Source of the DNA: a bacterium
GTDB lineage: Bacteria > Vulcanimicrobiota > Vulcanimicrobiia > Vulcanimicrobiales > Vulcanimicrobiaceae
Reading direction: 5' to 3'
Assembly (NCBI GenBank): GCA_021806945.1
Contig: JAKAPQ010000009.1
Location: 1 to 32,857, forward strand
Length of the DNA: 32,857 nucleotides
Of this stretch, positions 25,778 to 32,857 are shown piece by piece (positions within the stretch are counted from its first letter, which is position 1; the number at the start of each line of letters is the position of its first letter). The notes beneath the pieces are model-generated. The model was not told the DNA's origin. It saw only the letters and a program-made list of their open reading frames with translations, and ran no database searches. Position numbers and translations under genes: made by a program.

Positions 25778-28395
25778 CCGTTACGTCGCCATACGTCGTC
25801 GAGCGCGACCTCGTTGACGCGCTAGTCGCCTGCAAGGCAAAAGTCTACCGGTTGATCGCTCCGGCGGGCTTCGGCAAGTCCTTCATGGCGGCGCAGATCG
25901 GCCGCCGCTTTCCGAAAAGCGCGGTCTGTGACTGTCTAGGAGTGCGGGAGACCGTCGAGCTGGCGCAACGCCTGATCGAAGCCTTCTCAGTGCTCGCAGG
26001 AGAGCGTGGCAAGCGAATTAAGGACGAGACAGCGTCTCTTGCATTCTCGAGCGTCGACGAACGGCGAGCATACCTCGAACAGATCTGGGATGCGTTGCCG
26101 GATTATGGCGTTTTGATCGTCGAGAACGCCGAAGAGATCCTCGATCGGCGGGAGGCGCTCGCCTTCCTGGCGACGTTGTTTGCGAAGCGCCCACGCGGTG
26201 CGCTGGTCGTGTGCAGTCGCAACGACCTTCCTCTGCGCTGGAGCGACGCGCTGTTTCCGCACGAGAACATCGCAGTACGCGAGCAGCACCTACGCTTCTC
26301 GAGGGAAGAGTTCGCAGCACTCTTTGACGGCACTATGGTCTCTTCCGCGGAAATCGCTCACACGTACGCCTGGGCGGGCGGTTGGCCGTTCGCGGCAGCG
26401 CAGGTGGCTCGATACATGCGTGAAGGTGGCGACATGCGCGGGCTGACGCCGGAAGGAACGTCACCGCAGGATCTTGCCGAGAAGCTGCTCGAGCAGTTAT
26501 TGTGCTCGCTGCCGGAAGACCTGCGTACCGGCGTGATTCGCTGCGCCGCGATCACACAGCCTCGTGCGGAAGATTTCTCCGGAAGCGGTGATGCGCTCGG
26601 AGCGCCGGCCTTTGCCGATCGTTTGGTGAGCGCGTTTCCGTTCATAACGCGGCGCGTCGACGGAACCTACGAGATGCATCCGATAGCGCGTGCCACGATC
26701 GTACGTCTGCATGGCGCGGCGTTCGACGCGATCATCGGAAGGGTGGTCGCGGACGCGCGCCGTCGTGGGGACCATCTGCGATGCGCGGAGCTGCATCTGC
26801 AATGGGGCGACGAAGACAAAGCGGCGCGCGCACTGATTCGCGTGGGAATGGGTACGATGGACCTCCCAGCGCCGCGGTATCTCGCGGTACTCGAACGCTT
26901 GGGGCGCGGCGTCCTCGTCCGCTTTCCGCAGCTTTGGGCGCTGTCGTCCATCTATTGGCAGAATCGCTTCGGTTCACTCGCGGGAGAGGTGCAACATATC
27001 GTTGCGCGGCTACCCCGGAGTGTTCCTCTGGAGACACGTGCTGCATGTATTGCGATCGCGTGCTACCATCTCTCCGATCGCGGAGAATGGCAAGGAGCAT
27101 TTCACCTGCTCGATTCCTTCGAGAAATTTCTGCGCCATAACGGAAGAACGGCTGAACGGGAGGATGTGTGTGCATATATTCCGATCTTTCATGCGTACGC
27201 TGCGGTCAGCAACGGGAAGGAGTACGCTGATGCAGAACTGTGGCGGCGTTACGGCTCGGCGATCTCGCGTTCCGACATCGCGCTGACCGAACATTATACG
27301 ACCGAGGCGCGCATCGCTTTCTTGCGCGGTCGACTCGAACTTGCGGCAGCATCGCTCGAGCGAATGGTCGCCGCAGCGCGCCGGACGCGCTATCCCACGC
27401 ACGAAAGGATCGCGCTCGGGAAAGCCATAGCAATCGCATGGTTGCTGGGCGATGATGAAGCGCTTGAGCGCTATCGTACGGATCTCCTGACGCTCCTGCG
27501 CGATCCTATGGTTCCGGATGATCTTGCCGCGCACGAAGCGGAGCAACTGCTCGATGCTTCATGGGGGTTGCCATGGAGCGGCACGGAGCGGACGAAGGGC
27601 GACGCGTCCTTCCTGCGTTTGATGTACGCCGCTGCCGCGTTGGAGGAGGAGGATGCGCTGGCTGCGCTTGAAGAGGCATATGGAATCGCCACTGCGACGC
27701 GTAGTTTTTGGGGAGTTACGCTTGCGTACACCGCGCTAGCGTGCTTCGACCCCGAACGAAGCGCGCTACTCGACGAAGCGTTGAGCTATGCCGAACGCAG
27801 CGATTTCTCTGCATTTCGAGAGGCCATCACGTCGGTCCGTGGAGATCGTGTTTCGTGCGGTTCTTTGACACGTTTCGCGCAAAGGTTCCGCGAGGCCGGA
27901 GAACGCGCGCGTACCTGCGTGCACGTCGATCTCCTGTGCCGGCGCCTGCGCCGCAACGGCGAGGTGCTCCGCCTGGGAAAGCGAGAGCTCGAACTTGTTT
28001 TGCTGCTCGCTGCCCGCGGCCAGTCCGTGCAACGCATGGAACTGGTCGACGCCTTCTGGCCGGGGCGCGGCGAAGACGCCGCATTCAACGCGTTGAAGGC
28101 CTGCGTGAACCGCGTGCGCAGGCGCACGCGTAGCCAGGAGTTGATCGTGGCAACGGCCGGCGATTATGCGCTCTCCCCACAGGTCGCATGCGTCGATCTC
28201 GACGTCGCGGAGTGCTATGCTGAGATTGCCAAGCGCGGTTGCGTTGCCGCCATGCGTGCCGGTACGAGGCTCTTGCGCGACCTTCCCGAGGATCTCGACA
28301 TGCCTGCATCGTGGGGTGCCCGGGCCGCAGAGCGCGTACGAGCGTTGCGCGCACGCACGGCAGAGCCGGGCTCTAGCCCGCTCGCGTCTCAGTGA
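25774..28395 (+). CDS. MalT-like/STAND NTPase transcriptional regulator with C-terminal winged helix
   Basis: APAGFGKSF Walker A, GVLIVENAEEI Walker B-like, ALVVCSRNDLPLRWSDALFPHENIAVREQHLRFSREEFAAL, helical repeats, wHTH LRLGKRELELVLLLAARGQSVQRMELVDAFWPG. ATGA overlap with the upstream gene. Confidence 0.82.
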   Translation: MTVTSPYVVERDLVDALVACKAKVYRLIAPAGFGKSFMAAQIGRRFPKSAVCDCLGVRETVELAQRLIEAFSVLAGERGKRIKDETASLAFSSVDERRAYLEQIWDALPDYGVLIVENAEEILDRREALAFLATLFAKRPRGALVVCSRNDLPLRWSDALFPHENIAVREQHLRFSREEFAALFDGTMVSSAEIAHTYAWAGGWPFAAAQVARYMREGGDMRGLTPEGTSPQDLAEKLLEQLLCSLPEDLRTGVIRCAAITQPRAEDFSGSGDALGAPAFADRLVSAFPFITRRVDGTYEMHPIARATIVRLHGAAFDAIIGRVVADARRRGDHLRCAELHLQWGDEDKAARALIRVGMGTMDLPAPRYLAVLERLGRGVLVRFPQLWALSSIYWQNRFGSLAGEVQHIVARLPRSVPLETRAACIAIACYHLSDRGEWQGAFHLLDSFEKFLRHNGRTAEREDVCAYIPIFHAYAAVSNGKEYADAELWRRYGSAISRSDIALTEHYTTEARIAFLRGRLELAAASLERMVAAARRTRYPTHERIALGKAIAIAWLLGDDEALERYRTDLLTLLRDPMVPDDLAAHEAEQLLDASWGLPWSGTERTKGDASFLRLMYAAAALEEEDALAALEEAYGIATATRSFWGVTLAYTALACFDPERSALLDEALSYAERSDFSAFREAITSVRGDRVSCGSLTRFAQRFREAGERARTCVHVDLLCRRLRRNGEVLRLGKRELELVLLLAARGQSVQRMELVDAFWPGRGEDAAFNALKACVNRVRRRTRSQELIVATAGDYALSPQVACVDLDVAECYAEIAKRGCVAAMRAGTRLLRDLPEDLDMPASWGARAAERVRALRARTAEPGSSPLASQ

Positions 28396-28961
28396 GCGTA
28401 CTGACTGTTCGGGGCCCGCTGCGTCGCCATCACGTGAACGGTCCGCTCCACGAACGCCGTGAAGGTCCTCGACGGATCGAGCACTACATTGCGCCCTTTC
28501 ACCCAGTTGTGAAAGAACAGCCCGCCCAATCCCAGCGTGGCATAACCCACGATCGTAGCGGTCGAAGCCGCGCCTTTCTTCTGCTCGCCCTGCACGCTTC
28601 CGCTGGCGTTGGAAAGCCGTACCTTCTCGCCGTCCGCAGCGTAGACGAACTGGAACTTTAGTCCAAGGCTTCCGGAGTGCCCGTTCCCACCGGCGCGATC
28701 GACCGAGACGACTTCGCCTTGACCGCCGGCTCCTTTAGGGATGACGATCCAGCCGTTCGCGGCCACGTCGTGGTCCACGGCGAAGTTGAAGATGTCGCCG
28801 ACCTTGGCCGTACCCGAGTCGAGCTTCTGGGCTAGGCTCACGACGACTTGCGTGCCTCCTGGGATCGTCACGCGGGTAGCGGCCATGACCGGCCGGCCGA
28901 TTGAGAAGGAGGTCGTCAGCAGTACGGCAAGCGCCAGCCGTCCAACACGATCGATGCCCAT
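28389..28961 (-). CDS. Secreted protein of unknown function
   Basis: Signal-peptide-like N-terminus; VTIPGGTQVVVSLAQKLDSGTAKVGDIFNFAVDHDVAANGWIVIPKGAGGQGEVVSVD; SD AGGAAAG upstream. Confidence 0.75.
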   Translation of the reverse strand: MGIDRVGRLALAVLLTTSFSIGRPVMAATRVTIPGGTQVVVSLAQKLDSGTAKVGDIFNFAVDHDVAANGWIVIPKGAGGQGEVVSVDRAGGNGHSGSLGLKFQFVYAADGEKVRLSNASGSVQGEQKKGAASTATIVGYATLGLGGLFFHNWVKGRNVVLDPSRTFTAFVERTVHVMATQRAPNSQYAH

Positions 28962-29047
28962 GGTGTCACGCTCACTTTCCTGGCTATGAGGCTGGGCACG
29001 GGCGGCCTGTCCGAAGCTCGCCTGCGTTCCCAGCCATCGAAGTCCTC

Positions 29048-29081
29048 ATTGTGCCTCCAGCGCGGTTACGGCCGAGTTACA
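29048..29081 (-). promoter_or_regulatory. PhoB-box-like promoter for 28961 gene: TGTAAC-N5-CGTAAC-N11-CACAAT
   Basis: Direct repeat (29081-29065), -10 CACAAT at 29053-29048; same layout as two copies at 30414-30508. Confidence 0.65.
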
Positions 29082-29245
29082 GGAGCGGCGAGCCGTACCT
29101 CAACACCCAATTGGAATGCGCACACCAACCACCATGCCCGGTATCTGTTGCGCTCGGACGATCGGCCAGGCCAGCATTCCGATGATAATTTCGATATTGC
29201 GAGTGTACGCATGAAGGCCCCATTTGACGTGGCTCCACGGGCGTT

Positions 29246-29827
29246 TCACCCAACGACGAAGTGGGCCATTACCACGATGATGGCGATCTGCATAACGCCC
29301 TGGGCACCGGCCAAGACGATGTTGATCCGATTGAGTCGCATGATGCGCTCGCGATTCGGCTCGAGGCGCCGCAGCTCGCTCCAGATGCGCAGGCTGTTGG
29401 GGAGCATAACGCCCAGTCCTTGAATCGTCATGACCGTCACGAGGACCAAGGCACCGATTGCCCACGGGAACTGCGGGTGGCCTGGGGTCAGGAAACCCAG
29501 CGATGAGGCCAGCAGCCAGCCGGCCGTGCCCGTGGTGAGCGAAACCATTGGAAAGTACAGCAGCGTGCGCGGCACGAGGTAGGTGATGACCGCTGTGCGC
29601 GCGCGCACGTCGAGACTCTTGAGCACCGGCCCGATGACGAAACCCATAAAGAGGTCGGCACCGGTCCAGAGTGCTCCCGAGAGCACGTGAATCCAGTTGA
29701 GCAAATAGAAGCTGCGCGCGGAAAGCGCGACGATCATGACGATGGGGAAGGCGACCGTCCACCACGTTAGTTGGCGGTAGAGCGGAGGCGAAGGGAAGAG
29801 CGACTGGGCCTCGGCTGTCGCCGTCAC
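29246..29827 (-). CDS. Multi-pass membrane protein, CopD-like
   Basis: About 5 hydrophobic segments; LNWIHVLSGALWTGADLFMGFVIGPVL. Confidence 0.6.
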   Translation of the reverse strand: MTATAEAQSLFPSPPLYRQLTWWTVAFPIVMIVALSARSFYLLNWIHVLSGALWTGADLFMGFVIGPVLKSLDVRARTAVITYLVPRTLLYFPMVSLTTGTAGWLLASSLGFLTPGHPQFPWAIGALVLVTVMTIQGLGVMLPNSLRIWSELRRLEPNRERIMRLNRINIVLAGAQGVMQIAIIVVMAHFVVG

Positions 29828-29839
29828 GATCGAAACGCC

Positions 29840-30364
29840 TCACGGCCTCCTAGCGGGTTGCTGGGGCTCGAAGAGGATGTACGGCTCCGTTGGCTCGCGA
29901 TTGGGCGGGACGTAGGCCGCGGCCTCGGCACCGGCCGGGCCCAGCGCTTTAATGAAAGCGTAGATCGCTCGCGCGTCCCGCCTGCTCAGCGCGTGCAGGC
30001 TCGTCCACGGCATCGGCGGATTGCCCGTGCCGGCGCGCGCGAGATGCAGCCACTTCGCTTCCGTAATGTGAGCGACGAACAGTCGCAGGTTTGCGGGATA
30101 CGACGTACCCCAGGGTCCGCGGAAACCCAGATCGCTCCCCGTAAGCCACTTCGACTCCGGCAGACGACCCTGGGACTGGTCCCAGCCCGGGGTATGGCAG
30201 TCGTTACAGCCGCCGGCGATAACAAGGTATCTCCCCGCATCGAGCGTCGAGGCTGCACGAACGTACGGTCTCGACGCCGCGCTTGCGCGAACGACCGGCC
30301 CGCATGCCGCTAAGAATCCTAAAGATAGCAGGACGATCGCGAATCTCATCCGCAAAGCGCTCAC
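29840..30364 (-). CDS. Cytochrome c-type protein, likely lipoprotein
   Basis: GGCNDCHTPGWD heme motif; LGFLAAC lipobox; GTG 30364 with GAGGAGG 9 nt upstream. Confidence 0.8.
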   Translation of the reverse strand: MSALRMRFAIVLLSLGFLAACGPVVRASAASRPYVRAASTLDAGRYLVIAGGCNDCHTPGWDQSQGRLPESKWLTGSDLGFRGPWGTSYPANLRLFVAHITEAKWLHLARAGTGNPPMPWTSLHALSRRDARAIYAFIKALGPAGAEAAAYVPPNREPTEPYILFEPQQPARRP

Positions 30365-30413
30365 AGCGATATGCCTCCTCGAGCCGCCCGTGTTTCTAGC
30401 CGTCGGCAGCTCC

Positions 30414-30450
30414 ATTTTACGTTGAGCGCGGTTACAGCGGAGTTACAAAC
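30414..30450 (-). promoter_or_regulatory. PhoB-box-like promoter for cytochrome gene: TGTAAC-N5-TGTAAC-N11-TAAAAT
   Basis: Arm GGTTACAGCGGAGTTACAAAC (30430-30450) plus -10 at 30419-30414. Confidence 0.65.
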
Positions 30451-30471
30451 GGGCCCGGAAGGATCCAGCCT

Positions 30472-30508
30472 GTTTGTAACTCCGCTGTAACCGTGCGGAA
30501 GGCACAAT
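30472..30508 (+). promoter_or_regulatory. PhoB-box-like promoter for cupredoxin gene: TGTAAC-N5-TGTAAC-N11-CACAAT
   Basis: Arm GTTTGTAACTCCGCTGTAACC (30472-30492), -10 CACAAT 30503-30508. Confidence 0.65.
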
Positions 30509-30574
30509 GAGAACCCGTGCATGCTTGATGCGGGCGTATCGAGCAGATTCTTTCGACGGGATGCGAGTATATTG

Positions 30575-31558
30575 ATGGAAATCTTGAAACGGCACGCCAC
30601 TTCGGTCGTCGCGCTTGCCATTACGGCGGTTGCCCTGTTGGTCGGCTGCGGACCGGCGGGCACGGCCTTGCAGCCTCTGCGGCCGTCATCGTGGCAAGTG
30701 ATCGCCGGCTCGTCGAGCCAGCAGGAAGCGCTTCAGGCACTGCAGTTCTTCCCCGCCACGATCACGATCAATGCCGGCGACACCGTCACCTGGACGTTCC
30801 CCGCGGGCGAGCCGCACACCGTAACGTTTCTCGGCAGCGGACAGGCGACGCCACCGCCCGCAACCGATCCGAGCGATGCCGACCCAGCGGGCGGATCGAC
30901 CTACGATGGCTCAACGTATACGAGCTCTGGTTTCCTTCTGATGGGGAAGAGCTACTCGCTGACGTTCACGAAGCCCGGCACCTATCCGTATTACTGCTTG
31001 ATTCACATGCCCGAGATGGAAGGCACCGTCGTGGTGCAGCCCGCTGGTTACACCTACCCGGCAACTCAGGCGATCTACAGCGCGCAGGCACAGGCAGGCA
31101 TCGCCGCCGACCTCAACTCAGCCAGCTCCGCACTTACGCTCTTTCCATATGTTAGCGGCGGACCGCACTTGGTCGCCGGTATCTCCCCTGGACTCGCCAC
31201 GGGGACGCCCGCGCCTTCGACCGTTCTGCGCTTTCTCGACGGCCCCAGCCTGAGCGCCACCGCGGTCACGGTGGCCGTCGGCACAACCGTCACGTGGACC
31301 AACCTATCCAACAACGAGCCGCATACGGTGACGTTCCCACCGGTGGGGCAGACCCCGCCTCCGACGTTGAGTCCCTTCTCGCCTCCTTCCGGCGGATCGT
31401 CATACGACGGGACCACCTTGACGAATTCCGGCGTGCTGTGGCCGGGCGCGAGCTACAGTCTGACGTTCACCAAAGCGGGAACGTACACATACTACTGTCT
31501 GTTTCACGACGACGAGGGCCATATCGGCACGGTGAACGTAGGGGGGACTCCCGTGTAG
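30575..31558 (+). CDS. Lipoprotein with two plastocyanin-like cupredoxin domains
   Basis: ALLVGC lipobox; ATITINAGDTVTWTFPAGEPHTVTF...YPYYCLIHMPEMEGTVVV and TVAVGTTVTWTNLSNNEPHTVTF...YTYYCLFHDDEGHIGTVNV. ATG 30521 is an in-frame alternative start. Confidence 0.87.
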   Translation: MEILKRHATSVVALAITAVALLVGCGPAGTALQPLRPSSWQVIAGSSSQQEALQALQFFPATITINAGDTVTWTFPAGEPHTVTFLGSGQATPPPATDPSDADPAGGSTYDGSTYTSSGFLLMGKSYSLTFTKPGTYPYYCLIHMPEMEGTVVVQPAGYTYPATQAIYSAQAQAGIAADLNSASSALTLFPYVSGGPHLVAGISPGLATGTPAPSTVLRFLDGPSLSATAVTVAVGTTVTWTNLSNNEPHTVTFPPVGQTPPPTLSPFSPPSGGSSYDGTTLTNSGVLWPGASYSLTFTKAGTYTYYCLFHDDEGHIGTVNVGGTPV

Positions 31559-31754
31559 GATGACCGCCTCTGGTTAGAAACGTAAGATACGCGTACGCCG
31601 TGGCGATGGTGGCGCCTGTCATGACGAACGGGCTTTCGTGCCGGCGCACGCCGCGCTCCTGGAGCGGCCGCGACGGCAGGCCCCGCCGCACGCGAAGGTG
31701 GAAGCCTCGCGGATGCGTGCCTCCGGCATCGATCCCTGAGCGGGCGGATCTTTC

Positions 31755-32573
31755 GTGGAAGCGTTGGCGCTGCGCGAGCGTATGGTCGGCCGCCTCAAAG
31801 CCGCCGGCGCCATCCGCACCCCCGCCGTCGAACACGCGTTGCGTGCCGTGCCGCGCCATGCCTTCATACCGAACGTACCCGTGGAGGAGGCGTACGCGGA
31901 CGGCGTCGTCTTCGTCAAAGCCCACGCCGGCCTTACGATCAGCTCCGCATCGCAGCCCACGATGGTCGCGCTGATGCTCGAACAGCTCGAGGTGACGCCC
32001 GGTTCGCGTATTCTGGAGGTCGGTACGGGTAGCGGCTACAACGCGGCGTTGCTGGCGCACCTCACCGGCCCAAACGGTTTCGTAACCACCGTGGAACTGG
32101 AGCCGGATCTTGCCGGCGCCGCGCGACGCGCACTCGCGCTCTTCGGTACTGTGAACGTGCGCGTCGTAACCGGCGACGGATCGGGCGGGTATCCCGGGGA
32201 CGAGCCTTACGATCGCGAGATCGTTACGGCGTGCGCGCTCGATCTTGCGCCCGCTTGGTGGGAACAGCTGCGCGACGGCGGGCGTCTCGTCGTCCCGCTG
32301 GCACTCGACCAGGTCCAGCGCTCGATCGCCTTCGAGCGCGACGGCTCGCTGTTACGCAGCACGAGCGTCATCGACTGCGCCTTCGTCGCGTTGCGCGGAA
32401 GCGCGGCCCAAACGCCACGTGCCGCCGGCGACCGGGCGATGGCGATTGCATCGGGCACGATGCAGGTCACCGCCATGCGGCACAACGCTATCGATCCTGC
32501 CGTTCTCGCACGCGCCGAGGTCGTCGTCGAACGCGCGACGACGACCTTTGCGATCGGTAGCCGGCGCGCCTAA
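31755..32573 (+). CDS. pcm: Protein-L-isoaspartate O-methyltransferase family
   Basis: VPRHAFIP, ISSASQPTMVALMLEQLEVTPGSRILEVGTGSGYNAALLAHL, GDGSGGYPGDEPYDREIVTACA, LRDGGRLVVPL. Confidence 0.9.
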   Translation: MEALALRERMVGRLKAAGAIRTPAVEHALRAVPRHAFIPNVPVEEAYADGVVFVKAHAGLTISSASQPTMVALMLEQLEVTPGSRILEVGTGSGYNAALLAHLTGPNGFVTTVELEPDLAGAARRALALFGTVNVRVVTGDGSGGYPGDEPYDREIVTACALDLAPAWWEQLRDGGRLVVPLALDQVQRSIAFERDGSLLRSTSVIDCAFVALRGSAAQTPRAAGDRAMAIASGTMQVTAMRHNAIDPAVLARAEVVVERATTTFAIGSRRA

Positions 32574-32819
32574 TTACGATTTCTTGAAGTAGGCGGCGTT
32601 GATCTCGACGTAGTTCTCCCACTTCGCGGGGACGTCGGAATCAGCGAAGATCGCTTCGACCGGGCAGGCGGAGACGCACGCGCCGCAGTCGATGCAGACC
32701 TCCGGGTCGATGTAAAGCATCTCATCCGCATCCTCACCATGGATGCAATCGACCGGACAGACGTCGACGCACGACTTGTCCTTCGTTCCAATGCACGGTT
32801 CGGTGATGATGTACGTCAT
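32574..32819 (-). CDS. Ferredoxin with two Fe-S cluster motifs (FdxA-like)
   Basis: MTYIITEPCIGTKDKSCVDVCPVDCIHGEDADEMLYIDPEVCIDCGACVSACPVEAIF. Confidence 0.95.
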   Translation of the reverse strand: MTYIITEPCIGTKDKSCVDVCPVDCIHGEDADEMLYIDPEVCIDCGACVSACPVEAIFADSDVPAKWENYVEINAAYFKKS

Positions 32820-32857
32820 GTGAGCCGATCGACCCCTCTGTCCGGTTATAGTGAAGT

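Noticed and set aside
30430-30492. Inverted repeat read as a rho-independent terminator
   Set aside because: It lies between divergent genes, lacks T tracts, and each arm is better explained as a direct-repeat operator with a -10 at fixed spacing.
1-32857. CRISPR arrays, tRNA, rRNA, transposase or integrase genes
   Set aside because: No regularly spaced short repeats, tRNA-like cloverleaf, rRNA sequence or transposase motif recognised by eye; a tRNAscan/ISfinder run would be needed to be certain.

Overview
GC-rich bacterial chromosomal window. The lineage is not determinable here; gene content would fit an uncultured terrestrial phylum such as Eremiobacterota, which is inference only. The core (about 6.2-22.2 kb) is an amino-acid biosynthesis block, mostly on the minus strand: an ilvA remnant, a chimeric aspartokinase/ACT/winged-helix protein, thrC-thrB-hom-lysC, ilvB-ilvN(M)-ilvC-ilvD-ilvE, and leuA-class V aminotransferase-pheA-RraB-like, with proC divergent from leuA. 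The most interesting signal is regulatory. (1) ORF 20313-21593 looks like a degenerate aspartokinase fold plus tandem ACT domains fused to an OmpR/PhoB-type winged helix, i.e. a candidate aspartokinase-derived amino-acid-sensing transcription factor. (2) Short leader ORFs with attenuator hairpins precede thrC (Thr-rich), ilvB (Leu/Val-rich), the ilvA remnant/chimera (Leu/Thr/Ile) and, atypically, leuA. Three have legible 1:2 / 2:3 / 3:4 alternative pairings. (3) All four leader ORFs and proC have a -35/-10 promoter whose -10 ends exactly 8 nt before the ATG, implying leaderless transcripts. (4) A 10-bp-period ATTAA repeat lies upstream of the thr, ilv and leu/proC promoters and is a candidate operator for the chimera. 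(5) LysC, Hom and LeuA here all lack C-terminal regulatory domains. Elsewhere: a phd-vapC toxin-antitoxin pair between two copies of a 578-bp repeat carrying a Uma2-family gene; a decayed radical SAM/SPASM gene next to two translationally coupled MalT-like/winged-helix regulators; and a cytochrome c / CopD-like / cupredoxin cluster with three promoters sharing a PhoB-box-like 11-bp direct repeat.
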